Made by a program: the position numbers and the translations under genes | Origin: Aurelia coerulea | Lineage: Eukaryota > Cnidaria > Scyphozoa > Semaeostomeae > Ulmaridae | Direction of reading: 5' to 3' | NCBI GenBank assembly: GCA_039566865.1 | Contig: CM076952.1 | Coordinates: forward strand, 10,932,501-10,996,500 | Length of the DNA stretch: 64,000 bases | In this document: positions 11,251 to 24,359 of the stretch, piece after piece | How the letters are laid out: each line of letters starts with the position of its first letter | Position numbering within the stretch: the stretch's first letter is position 1 | The notes under the pieces: model-generated | Told to the model about the DNA's origin: nothing | The model's database searches: none | What the model saw: only the letters and a program-made list of their open reading frames with translations

Positions 11251-11719
11251 TGCTTTAAAAGAAGTAACTGGCAGAACTAAAGTTTTTAAGAACGATGAGT
11301 GCAAAACTGTTTATAATATAAATTGTAGCTATTAAAGCGCGTTAATTCACATTTTGTGTGTTTTTATTTTGTTTTCTTTGATAAAATAAACATTTAATTA
11401 ATCGATGTTTGTTTATGCAGTAAAGCTAAAATGAGACTAAAGAAAATACTAATGTCTATAAAAATGTGTCCAACAATAGTTGCTGCAGCACTATAAAAGA
11501 AGTAACTGGCAGAACTAAAGTTTTTAAGAACGATGAGTGCAAAACTGTTTATAATAGAAATTATAGCTACTAAAGTGCGTGCACTTTTTGTGTTTATATT
11601 TTGTTTTCTTTTAGAAAATAAACACTTAATTAATCGATTTTTATTTATGCAGTAAAGCTAAATCAGACTAAAGAAAAAACTAATGTCTATAGTAACTTTT
11701 CAAAGAATGGTTGCTGCAG

Positions 11720-14395
11720 CACTAACATAGTGCTTTAAAAGAAGTAACGGGCAGAACTAAAGTTTTTAGGAACGATGAGTGCAAAACTGTTTATAATATA
11801 AATTGTAGCTATTAAAGCGCGTTAATTCACATTTTTTGTGTTTTTATTTTGTTTTCTTTGATAAAATAAACATTTAATTAATCGATGTTTGTTTATGCAG
11901 TAAAGCTAAAATGAGACTAAAGAAAATACTAATGTCTATAGTAACTTTTCAAAGAATGGTTGCTGCAGCACTGATATAGTGCTTTAAAAGAAGTAACTGG
12001 CAGAACTAAAGTTTTTAAGAACGATGAGTGCAAAACTGTTTATAATATAAATTATAGCTACTAAAGTGCGTTAATCCACACTTTTGTGTTTTTAATTTGT
12101 TTTCTTTGAGGAAATAAACATTTAATTAATCGATGTTTGTTTATGCAGTAAAGCTAAAATGCGACTAAAGAAAAAAACTAATGTCTATAGAAATGTGTCC
12201 AACAATAGTTACTGCAGCACTATAAAAGAAGTAACTGGCAGAACTAAAGTTTTTAAGAACGATGAGTGCAAAACTGTTTATAATATAAATTATAGCTACT
12301 AAAGTGCGTTAATCCACATTTTTTGTGTTTTTATTTTGTTTTCTTTGATAAAATAAAAATTTTATTAATAGATGTTTGTTTATGCAGTAAAGCTAAAATG
12401 AGACTAAAGAAAATGCTAATGTCTATAGTAACTTTTCAAAAAATGGTTGCTGCAGCACTGATATAGTGCTTTAAAAGAAGTAACTGGCAGAACTAAAGTT
12501 TTTAAGAACGATGAGTGCAAAACTGTTTATAATATAAATTATAGCTACTAAAGTGCGTTAATTCACACTTTTGTGTTTTTAATTTGTTTTCTTTGAGAAA
12601 ATAAACATTTAATTAATCGATGTTTGTTTATGCAGTAAAGCTAAAATGCGACTAAATAAAAAAACTAATTCTTTAGAAATGTGTCCAACAATAGTTGCTG
12701 CAGCACTATAAAAGAAGTAACTGGCAGAACTAAAGTTTTTAAGAACGATGAGTGCAAAACTGTTTATAATATAAATTATAGCTACTAAAGTGCGTTAATT
12801 CACACTTTTGTGTTTTTAATTTGTTTTCTTTGAGAAAATAAACATTTAATTAATCGATGTTTGTTTATGCAGTAAAGCTAAAATGCGACTAAAGAAAAAA
12901 ACTAATGTCTATAGAAATGTGTCCAACAATAGTTGCTGCAGCACTCTAAAAGAAGTTACTGGCAGAACTAAAGTTTTTAAGAACGATGAGTGCAAAACTG
13001 TTTATAATAGAATTTATAGCTACTAAAGTGCGTGCACTTTTTGTGTTTATATTTTGTTTTCTTTTAGAAAATAAACACTTAATTAATCGATTTTTATTTA
13101 TGCAGTAAAGCTAAATCAGACTAAAGAAAAAACTAATGTCTATAGTAACTTTTCAAAGAATGGTTGCTGCAGCACTAACATAGTGCTTTAAAAGAAGTAA
13201 CGGGCAGAACTAAAGTTTTTAGGAACGATGAGTGCAAAACTGTTTATAATATAAATTGTAGCTATTAAAGCGCGTTAATTCACATTTTGTGTGTTTTTAT
13301 TTTGTTTTCTTTGATAAAATAAACATTTAATTAATCGATGTTTGTTTATGCAGTAAAGCTAAAATTAGACTTAAGAAAATACTAATGTCAATAGTAACTT
13401 TTCAAAGAATGGTTGCTGCAGCACTAACATAGTGCTTTAAAAGAAGTAACGGGCAGAACTAAAGTTTTTAGGAACGATGAGTGCAAAACTGTTTATAATA
13501 TAAATTGTAGCTATTAAAGCGCGTTAATTCACATTTTGTTTTTTTTTATTTTGTTTTCTTTGATAAAATAAACATTTAATTAATCGAAGTTTGTTTATGC
13601 AGTAAAGCTAAAATGAGACTAAAGAAAATACTAATGTCTATAAAAATGTGTCCAACAATAGTTGCTGCAGCACTATAAAAGAAGTAACTGGCAGAACTAA
13701 AGTTTTTAAGAACGATGAGTGCAAAACTGTTTATAATAGAAATTATAGCTACTAAAGTGCGTGCACTTTTTGTGTTTATATTTTGTTTTCTTTTAGAAAA
13801 TAAACACTTAATTAATCGATTTTTATTTATGCAGTAAAGCTAAATCAGATTAAAGAAAAAACTAATGTCTATAGTAACTTTTCAAAGAATGGTTGCTGCA
13901 GCACTAACATAGTGCTTTAAAAGAAGTAACGGGCAGAACTAAAGTTTTTAGGAACGATGAGTGCAAAACTGTTTATAATATAAATTGTAGCTATTAAAGC
14001 GCGTTAATTCACATTTTTTGTGTTTTTATTTTGTTTTCTTTGATAAAATAAACATTTAATTAATCGATGTTTGTTTATGCAGTAAAGCTAAAATGAGACT
14101 AAAGAAAATACTAATGTCTATAGTAACTTTTCAAAGAATGGTTGCTGCAGCACTGATATAGTGCTTTAAAAGAAGTAACTGGCAGAACTAAAGTTTTTAA
14201 GAACGATGAGTGCAAAACTGTTTATAATATAAATTATAGCTACTAAAGTGCGTTAATCCACACTTTTGTGTTTTTAATTTGTTTTCTTTGAGGAAATAAA
14301 CATTTAATTAATCGATGTTTGTTTATGCAGTAAAGCTAAAATGCGACTAAAGAAAAAAACTAATGTCTATAGAAATGTGTCCAACAATAGTTGCT
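11720..14395 (+). repeat. P block, copy 1 (~2.67 kb)
   Basis: It is marked by 'aatagttactgcag' (12,211), 'aaaattttattaatagatg' (12,357), 'caaaaaatgg' (12,437), 'aactaattctttag' (12,664) and 'acattttgttttttttta' (13,531). The series recurs at offsets 8,292, 19,769 and 26,829. On the right it passes into the Q block through a class C monomer with 'gcagaac'. Confidence 0.82.
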
Positions 14396-17300
14396 GCAGA
14401 ACTATAAAAGAACTAACTGGCAGAACTAAAGTTTTTAAGAACGATGAGAGCAAAACTGTTTATAATATAAATTTTCGCTACTAAAGTGTGTTAATCCACA
14501 CTTTTTGTGTCTTTAATTTGTTTTCTTTGAGAAAATAAACATTTAATTAATCGATGTTTTTTTATGCAGTAAAGCTAAAATGACACTAAAGAAAAAACAA
14601 ATGTTTAAAGTAATGTTTCCAAATATGGTTGCTACAGAACTAATATAGTGCTATAAAAGAATTAACTAGCAGAACTAAAGTTTTTAAGTACGATGAGTGC
14701 AAAACTGTTTATAATATAAATTATAGATACTAAAGTGCGTTAATCCACACTTTTTGTGTTTATATTTTGTTTTCTTTTAGAAATTAAACACTTAATTAAT
14801 CGATGTTTATTTATGCAGTAAAGCTAAATCAGACTAAAGAAAAAACTAATGTCTATAGTTACTTTTCAAAGAATGGTCGCTGCAGCACTAACATAGTGCT
14901 TTAAAAGAAGTAACGGGCAGAACTAAAGTTTTTAGGAACGATGAGTGCAAAACTGTTTATAATATAAATTATCGCTACTAAAGTGCGTTAATCCACACTT
15001 TTGTGTTTTTAATTTGTTTTCTTTGAGAAAATAAACATTTAACTTATCGATGTTTGTTTATGCAGTAAAGCTAAAATGAGACTAAAGAAAATACTAATGT
15101 CTATAGTAACTTTTCAAAGAATGGTTGCTGCAGCACTGATATATTGCTATAAAAGAAGTAACTGGCAGAACTAAAGTTTTTAAGAACGATGAGTGCAAAA
15201 CTGTTTATAATATAAATTATCGCTACTAAAGTGCGTTAATCCACACTTTTGTGTTTTTAATTTGTTTTCTTTGAGAAAATAAACATTTAATTAATCGATA
15301 TTTGTTAATGCAGTAAAGCTAAAATGCGACTAAAGAAATAAACTAATGTCTATAGAAATGTGTCCAACAATAGTTGCTGCAGCACTATAAAAGAAGTAAC
15401 TGGCAGAACTAAAGTTTTTAAGTACGATGAGAGCAAAACTGTTTATAATATAAATTATAGCTACTAAAGTGCGTTAATCCACACTTTTTGTGTTTATATT
15501 TTGTTTTCTTTTAGAAATTAGACACTTAATTAATCGATGTTTATTTATGCAGTAAAGCTAAATCAGACTAAAGAAAAAACTAATGTCTATAGTAACTTTT
15601 CAAAGAATGGTTGCTGCAGCACTAACATAGTGCTTTAAAAGAAGTAACGGGCAGAACTAAAGTTTTTAGGAACGATGAGTGCAAAACTGTTTATAATATA
15701 AATTGTAGCTATTAAAGCGCGTTAATTCACATTTTGTGTGTTTTTATTTTGTTTTCTTTGATAAAATAAGCATTTAATTAATCGATGTTTGTTTATGCAG
15801 TAAAGCTAAAATGAGACTAAAGAAAATACTAATGTCTATAAAAATGTGTCCAACAATAGTTGCTGCAGCACTATAAAAGAAGTAACTGGCAGAACTAAAG
15901 TTTTTAAGAACGATGAGTGCAAAACTGTTTATAATAGAAATTATAGCTACTAAAGTGCGTGCACTTTTTGTGTTTATATTTTGTTTTCTTTTAGAAAATA
16001 AACACTTAATTAATCGAATTTTATTTATGCAGTAAAGCTAAATCAGACTAAAGAAAAAACTAATGTCTATAGTAACTTTTCAAAGAATGGTTGCTGCAGC
16101 ACTAACATAGTGCTTTAAAAGAAGTAACGGGCAGAACTAAAGTTTTTAGGAACGATGAGTGCAAAACTGTTTATAATATAAATTATAGCTACTAAAGTGC
16201 GTTAATCCACACTTTTGTGTTTTTAATTTGTTTTCTTTGAGGAAATAAACATTTAATTAATCGATGTTTGTTTATGCAGTAAAGCTAAAATGCGACTAAA
16301 GAAAAAAACTAATGTCTATAGAAATGTGTCCAACAATAGTTGCTGCAGCACTATAAAAGAAGTAACTGGCAGAACTAAAGTTTTTAAAAACGATGAGTGC
16401 AAAACTGTTTATAATAGAAATTATAGCTACTAAAGTGCGTGCACTTTTTGTGTTTATATATTTTTTTTCTTTTAGAAAATAAACACTTAATTAATCGAAT
16501 TTTATTTATGCAGTAAAGCTAAATCAGACTAAAGAAAAAACTAATGTCTATAGTAACTTTTCAAAGAATGGTTGCTGCAGCACTAACATACTCCTTTAAA
16601 AGAAGTAACGGGCAGAACTAAAGTTTTTAGGAACGATGAGTGCAAAACTGTTTATAATACAAATTGTAGCTATTAAAGCGCGTTAATTCACATTTTTTGT
16701 GTTTTTATTTTATTTTCTTTGATGAAATAAAAATTTTATTAATCGATGTTTGTTTATGCAGTAAAGCTAAAATGAGACTAAAGAAAATACTAATGTCTAT
16801 AGTAACTTTTCAAAGAATGGTTGCTGCAGCACTGATATAGTGCTTTAAAAGAAGTAACTGGCAGAACTAAAGTTTTTAAGAACGATGAGTGCAAAACTGT
16901 TTATAATATAAATTATAGCTACTAAAGTGCGTTAATTCACACTTTTGTGTTTTTAATTTGTTTTCTTTGAGAAAATAAACATTTAATTAATCGATGTTTG
17001 TTTATGCAGTAAAGCTAAAATGCGACTAAAGAAAAAAACTAATGTCTATAGAAATGTGTCCAACAATAGTTGCTGCAGCACTCTAAAAGAAGTTACTGGC
17101 AGAACTAAAGTTTTTAAGAACGATGAGTGCAAAACTGTTTATAATAGAAATTATAGCTACTAAAGTGCGTGCACTTTTTGTGTTTATATTTTGTTTTCTT
17201 TTAGAAAATAAACACTTAATTAATCGATTTTTATTTATGCAGTAAAGCTAAATCAGACTAAAGAAAAAACTAATGTCTATAGTAACTTTTCAAAGAATGG

Positions 17301-18305
17301 TTGCTGCAGCACTAACATAGTGCTTTAAAAGAAGTAACGGGCAGAACTAAAGTTTTTAGGAACGATGAGTGCAAAACTGTTTATAATATAAATTGTAGCT
17401 ATTAAAGCGCGTTAATTCACATTTTTTGTGTTTTTATTTTGTTTTCTTTGATAAAATAAACATTTAATTAATCGATGTTTGTTTATGCAGTAAAGCTAAA
17501 ATGAGACTAAAGAAAATACTAATGTCTATAGTAACTTTTCAAAGAATGGTTGCTGCAGCACTGATATAGTGCTTTAAAAGAAGTAACTGGCAGAACTAAA
17601 GTTTTTAAGAACGATGAGTGCAAAACTGTTTATAATATAAATTGTAGCTATTAAAGCGCGTTAATTCACATTTTTTGTGTTTTTATTTTGTTTTCTTTGA
17701 TAAAATAAACATTTAATTAATCGATGTTTGTTTATGCAGTAAAGCTAAAATGAGACTAAAGAAAATACTAATGTCTATAAAAATGTGTCCAACAATAGTT
17801 GCTGCAGCACTATAAAAGAAGTAACTGGCAGAACTAAAGTTTTTAAGAACGATGAGTGCAAAACTGTTTATAATAGAAATTATAGCTACTAAAGTGCGTT
17901 AATTCACACTTTTGTGTTTTTAATTTGTTTTCTTTTAGAAAATAAACACTTAATTAATCGATTTTTATTTATGCAGTAAAGCTAAATCAGACTAAAGAAA
18001 AAACTAATGTCTATAGTAACTTTTCAAAGAATAGTTGCTGCAGCACTGATATAGTGTGTTAAAAGAAGTAACTGGCAGAACTAAAGTTTTTAAGAACGAT
18101 GAGTGCAAAACTGTTTATAATATAAATTGTAGCTATTAAAGCGCGTTAATTCACATTTTTTGTGTTTTTATTTTGTTTTCTTTGATAAAATAAACATTTA
18201 ATTAATCGATGTTTGTTTATGCAGTAAAGCTAAAATTAGACTCAAGAAAATACTAATGTCTATAGTAACTTTTCAAAGAATGGTTGCTGCAGCACTGATA
18301 TAGTG
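14320..18305 (+). repeat. Q block, copy 2
   Basis: It is collinear with 7,260-11,250 at 7,060, falling to about 7,053 after 16.4 kb, where this copy uses 'gtgcgtgcac' in place of the long form. It is collinear with 34,089-38,080 at 19,769, rising to 19,776. The copy near 14,950-15,010 reads 'attatcgctac' and 'cacacttttgtg' where the other two read 'attgtagctatt', which suggests a local conversion. Confidence 0.8.
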
Positions 18306-19098
18306 CTTTAAAAGAAGTAACGGGCAGAACTAAAGTTTTTAGGAACGATGAGTGCAAAACTGTTTATAATATAAATTGTAGCTATTAAAGCGCGTTAATT
18401 CACATTTTTTGTGTTTTTATTTTGTTTTCTTTGATAAAATAAACATTTAATTAATCGATGTTTGTTTATGCAGTAAAGCTAAAATGAGACTAAAGAAAAT
18501 ACTAATGTCTATAGTAACTTTTCAAAGAATGGTTGCTGCAGCACTGATATAGTGCTTTAAAAGAAGTAACTGGCAGAACTAAAGTTTTTAAGAACGATGA
18601 GTGCAAAACTGTTTATAATATAAATTATAGCTACTAAAGTGCGTTAATCCACACTTTTGTGTTTTTAATTTGTTTTCTTTGAGGAAATAAACATTTAATT
18701 AATCGATGTTTGTTTATGCAGTAAAGCTAAAATGCGACTAAAGAAAAAAACTAATGTCTATAGAAATGTGTCCAACAATAGTTGCTGCAGCACTATAAAA
18801 GAAGTAACTGGCAGAACTAAAGTTTTTAAGAACGATGAGTGCAAAACTGTTTATAATATAAATTATCGCTACTAAAGTGCGTTAATCCACACTTTTTGTG
18901 TTTTTATTTTGTTTTCTTTGATAAAATAAACATTCAATTAATCGATGTTTGTTTACGCAGTAAAGCTAAAATGAGACTAAAGAAAATGCTAATGTCTATA
19001 GTAACTTTTCAAAGAATGGTTGCTGCAGCACTGATATAGTGCTTTAAAAGAAGTAACTGGCAGAACTAAAGTTTTTAAGAACGATGAGTGCAAAACTG
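17380..19098 (+). repeat. 1,719-bp (7-monomer) tandem pair, left copy
   Basis: Markers recur 1,719 bp later: 'agaaattatag' with the long 'gtgcgttaattc' form at 17,875 and 19,594; 'atagttgctgcagcactgat' with 'agtgtgtt' at 18,031 and 19,750; 'gtttacgcag' at 18,951 and 20,670; 'aaatgctaatg' at 18,985 and 20,704. The pair is present only in super-unit 1. Confidence 0.78.
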
Positions 19099-20817
19099 TT
19101 TATAATATAAATTGTAGCTATTAAAGCGCGTTAATTCACATTTTTTGTGTTTTTATTTTGTTTTCTTTGATAAAATAAACATTTAATTAATCGATGTTTG
19201 TTTATGCAGTAAAGCTAAAATGAGACTAAAGAAAATACTAATGTCTATAGTAACTTTTCAAAGAATGGTTGCTGCAGCACTGATATAGTGCTTTAAAAGA
19301 AGTAACTGGCAGAACTAAAGTTTTTAAGAACGATGAGTGCAAAACTGTTTATAATATAAATTGTAGCTATTAAAGCGCGTTAATTCACATTTTTTGTGTT
19401 TTTATTTTGTTTTCTTTGATAAAATAAACATTTAATTAATCGATGTTTGTTTATGCAGTAAAGCTAAAATGAGACTAAAGAAAATACTAATGTCTATAAA
19501 AATGTGTCCAACAATAGTTGCTGCAGCACTATAAAAGAAGTAACTGGCAGAACTAAAGTTTTTAAGAACGATGAGTGCAAAACTGTTTATAATAGAAATT
19601 ATAGCTACTAAAGTGCGTTAATTCACACTTTTGTGTTTTTAATTTGTTTTCTTTTAGAAAATAAACACTTAATTAATCGATTTTTATTTATGCAGTAAAG
19701 CTAAATCAGACTAAAGAAAAAACTAATGTCTATAGTAACTTTTCAAAGAATAGTTGCTGCAGCACTGATATAGTGTGTTAAAAGAAGTAACTGGCAGAAC
19801 TAAAGTTTTTAAGAACGATGAGTGCAAAACTGTTTATAATATAAATTGTAGCTATTAAAGCGCGTTAATTCACATTTTTTGTGTTTTTATTTTGTTTTCT
19901 TTGATAAAATAAACATTTAATTAATCGATGTTTGTTTATGCAGTAAAGCTAAAATTAGACTAAAGAAAATACTAATGTCTATAGTAACTTTTCAAAGAAT
20001 GGTTGCTGCAGCACTGATATAGTGCTTTAAAAGAAGTAACGGGCAGAACTAAAGTTTTTAGGAACGATGAGTGCAAAACTGTTTATAATATAAATTGTAG
20101 CTATTAAAGCGCGTTAATTCACATTTTTTGTGTTTTTATTTTGTTTTCTTTGATAAAATAAACATTTAATTAATCGATGTTTGTTTATGCAGTAAAGCTA
20201 AAATGAGACTAAAGAAAATACTAATGTCTATAGTAACTTTTCAAAGAATGGTTGCTGCAGCACTGATATAGTGCTTTAAAAGAAGTAACTGGCAGAACTA
20301 AAGTTTTTAAGAACGATGAGTGCAAAACTGTTTATAATATAAATTATAGCTACTAAAGTGCGTTAATCCACACTTTTGTGTTTTTAATTTGTTTTCTTTG
20401 AGGAAATAAACATTTAATTAATCGATGTTTGTTTATGCAGTAAAGCTAAAATGCGACTAAAGAAAAAAACTAATGTCTATAGAAATGTGTCCAACAATAG
20501 TTACTGCAGCACTATAAAAGAAGTAACTGGCAGAACTAAAGTTTTTAAGAACGATGAGTGCAAAACTGTTTATAATATAAATTATAGCTACTAAAGTGCG
20601 TTAATCCACATTTTTTGTGTTTTTATTTTGTTTTCTTTGATAAAATAAAAATTTTATTAATAGATGTTTGTTTACGCAGTAAAGCTAAAATGAGACTAAA
20701 GAAAATGCTAATGTCTATAGTAACTTTTCAAAAAATGGTTGCTGCAGCACTGATATAGTGCTTTAAAAGAAGTAACTGGCAGAACTAAAGTTTTTAAGAA
20801 CGATGAGTGCAAAACTG
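19099..20817 (+). repeat. 1,719-bp tandem pair, right copy
   Basis: It follows the left copy directly and overlaps the start of P copy 2. It differs from the left copy at 'gttactgcag' and at 'aaaattttattaatag', markers it shares with the other P blocks. The left copy therefore looks like the derived or converted one. Confidence 0.75.
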
Positions 20818-22687
20818 TTTATAATATAAATTATAGCTACTAAAGTGCGTTAATCCACACTTTTTTGTTTTTAATTTGTTTTCTTTGAGAAAATAAACAT
20901 TTAATTAATCGATGTTTGTTTATGCAGTAAAGCTAAAATGCGACTAAATAAAAAAACTAATTCTTTAGAAATGTGTCCAACAATAGTTGCTGCAGCACTA
21001 TAAAAGAAGTAACTGGCAGAACTAAAGTTTTTAAGAACGATGAGTGCAAAACTGTTTATAATATAAATTATAGCTACTAAAGTGCGTTAATTCACACTTT
21101 TGTGTTTTTAATTTGTTTTCTTTGAGAAAATAAACATTTAATTAATCGATGTTTGTTTATGCAGTAAAGCTAAAATGCGACTAAAGAAAAAAACTAATGT
21201 CTATAGAAATGTGTCCAACAATAGTTGCTGCAGCACTCTAAAAGAAGTTACTGGCAGAACTAAAGTTTTTAAGAACGATGAGTGCAAAACTGTTTATAAT
21301 AGAATTTATAGCTACTAAAGTGCGTGCACTTTTTGTGTTTATATTTTGTTTTCTTTTAGAAAATAAACACTTAATTAATCGATTTTTATTTATGCAGTAA
21401 AGCTAAATCAGACTAAAGAAAAAACTAATGTCTATAGTAACTTTTCAAAGAATGGTTGCTGCAGCACTAACATAGTGCTTTAAAAGAAGTAACGGGCAGA
21501 ACTAAAGTTTTTAGGAACGATGAGTGCAAAACTGTTTATAATATAAATTGTAGCTATTAAAGCGCGTTAATTCACATTTTGTGTGTTTTTATTTTGTTTT
21601 CTTTGATAAAATAAACATTTAATTAATCGATGTTTGTTTATGCAGTAAAGCTAAAATTAGACTTAAGAAAATACTAATGTCAATAGTAACTTTTCAAAGA
21701 ATGGTTGCTGCAGCACTAACATAGTGCTTTAAAAGAAGTAACGGGCAGAACTAAAGTTTTTAGGAACGATGAGTGCAAAACTGTTTATAATATAAATTGT
21801 AGCTATTAAAGCGCGTTAATTCACATTTTGTTTTTTTTTATTTTGTTTTCTTTGATAAAATAAACATTTAATTAATCGAAGTTTGTTTATGCAGTAAAGC
21901 TAAAATGAGACTAAAGAAAATACTAATGTCTATAAAAATGTGTCCAACAATAGTTGCTGCAGCACTATAAAAGAAGTAACTGGCAGAACTAAAGTTTTTA
22001 AGAACGATGAGTGCAAAACTGTTTATAATAGAAATTATAGCTACTAAAGTGCGTGCACTTTTTGTGTTTATATTTTGTTTTCTTTTAGAAAATAAACACT
22101 TAATTAATCGATTTTTATTTATGCAGTAAAGCTAAATCAGACTAAAGAAAAAACTAATGTCTATAGTAACTTTTCAAAGAATGGTTGCTGCAGCACTAAC
22201 ATAGTGCTTTAAAAGAAGTAACGGGCAGAACTAAAGTTTTTAGGAACGATGAGTGCAAAACTGTTTATAATATAAATTGTAGCTATTAAAGCGCGTTAAT
22301 TCACATTTTTTGTGTTTTTATTTTGTTTTCTTTGATAAAATAAACATTTAATTAATCGATGTTTGTTTATGCAGTAAAGCTAAAATGAGACTAAAGAAAA
22401 TACTAATGTCTATAGTAACTTTTCAAAGAATGGTTGCTGCAGCACTGATATAGTGCTTTAAAAGAAGTAACTGGCAGAACTAAAGTTTTTAAGAACGATG
22501 AGTGCAAAACTGTTTATAATATAAATTATAGCTACTAAAGTGCGTTAATCCACACTTTTGTGTTTTTAATTTGTTTTCTTTGAGGAAATAAACATTTAAT
22601 TAATCGATGTTTGTTTATGCAGTAAAGCTAAAATGCGACTAAAGAAAAAAACTAATGTCTATAGAAATGTGTCCAACAATAGTTGCT
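20010..22687 (+). repeat. P block, copy 2
   Basis: It is collinear with copy 1 at 8,292 bp. On the left it abuts monomers of the 1,719-bp tandem pair instead of the sequence that precedes the other P copies. On the right it continues into the 5-monomer pair and R blocks. It has 'tttacgcag' at 20,671, shared with copies 3 and 4. Confidence 0.82.
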
Positions 22688-23144
22688 GCAGCACTATAAA
22701 AGAAGTAACTGGCAGAACTAAAGTTTTTAAGAACGATGAGTGCAAAACTGTTTATAATATAAATTATAGCTACTAAAGTGCGTTAATCCACACTTTTTGT
22801 GTTTATATATTTTTTTTCTTTTAGAAAATAAACACTTAATTAATCGATGTTTATTTATGCAGTGAAGCTAAATCAGACTAAAGAAAATACTAATGTCTAT
22901 AGTAACTTTTCAAAGAATGGTTGCTGCAGCACTGATATAGTGCTTTTAAAAGAAGTAACTGGCAGAACTAAAGTTTTTAAGAACGATGAGTGCAAAACTG
23001 TTTATAATATAAATTATAGCTACTAAAGTGCGTTAATTCACACTTTTGTGTTTTAATTTGTTTTCTTTGAGGAAATAAACATTTAATTAATCGATGTTTG
23101 TTTATGCAGTAAAGCTAAAATGCGACTAAAGAAAAAAACTAATG
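21930..23144 (+). repeat. 1,215-bp (5-monomer) tandem pair in super-unit 1, left copy
   Basis: 'gtttatatat' at 22,801 recurs at 24,016, and 'gtgcttttaaaag' near 22,939 recurs 1,215 bp later, as does the shortened 'gtgttttaatttg'. The pair sits between P copy 2 and the R blocks. Confidence 0.75.
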
Positions 23145-24359
23145 TCTAACAAATGTGTCCAACAATAGTTGCTGCAGCACTATAAAAGAAGTAACTGGCA
23201 GAACTAAAGTTTTTAAGAACGATGAGTGCAAAACTGTTTATAATAGAAATTATAGCTACTAAAGTGCGTGCACTTTTTGTGTTTATATTTTGTTTTCTTT
23301 TAGAAAATAAACACTTAATTAATCGATTTTTATTTATGCAGTAAAGCTAAATCAGATTAAAGAAAAAACTAATGTCTATAGTAACTTTTCAAAGAATGGT
23401 TGCTGCAGCACTAACATAGTGCTTTAAAAGAAGTAACGGGCAGAACTAAAGTTTTTAGGAACGATGAGTGCAAAACTGTTTATAATATAAATTGTAGCTA
23501 TTAAAGCGCGTTAATTCACATTTTTTGTGTTTTTATTTTGTTTTCTTTGATAAAATAAACATTTAATTAATCGATGTTTGTTTATGCAGTAAAGCTAAAA
23601 TGAGACTAAAGAAAATACTAATGTCTATAGTAACTTTTCAAAGAATGGTTGCTGCAGCACTGATATAGTGCTTTAAAAGAAGTAACTGGCAGAACTAAAG
23701 TTTTTAAGAACGATGAGTGCAAAACTGTTTATAATATAAATTATAGCTACTAAAGTGCGTTAATCCACACTTTTGTGTTTTTAATTTGTTTTCTTTGAGG
23801 AAATAAACATTTAATTAATCGATGTTTGTTTATGCAGTAAAGCTAAAATGCGACTAAAGAAAAAAACTAATGTCTATAGAAATGTGTCCAACAATAGTTG
23901 CTGCAGCACTATAAAAGAAGTAACTGGCAGAACTAAAGTTTTTAAGAACGATGAGTGCAAAACTGTTTATAATATAAATTATAGCTACTAAAGTGCGTTA
24001 ATCCACACTTTTTGTGTTTATATATTTTTTTTCTTTTAGAAAATAAACACTTAATTAATCGATGTTTATTTATGCAGTAAAGCTAAATCAGACTAAAGAA
24101 AATACTAATGTCTATAGTAACTTTTCAAAGAATGGTTGCTGCAGCACTGATATAGTGCTTTTAAAAGAAGTAACTGGCAGAACTAAAGTTTTTAAGAACG
24201 ATGAGTGCAAAACTGTTTATAATATAAATTATAGCTACTAAAGTGCGTTAATTCACACTTTTGTGTTTTAATTTGTTTTCTTTGAGGAAATAAACATTTA
24301 ATTAATCGATGTTTGTTTATGCAGTAAAGCTAAAATGCGACTAAAGAAAAAAACTAATG
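23145..24359 (+). repeat. 1,215-bp tandem pair in super-unit 1, right copy
   Basis: It directly follows the left copy. The junction has the odd upstream motif 'gtctaacaaatgtg' near 23,144, where the norm is 'gtctatagaaatgtg'. That is a possible scar of the exchange that created the pair. Confidence 0.75.
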
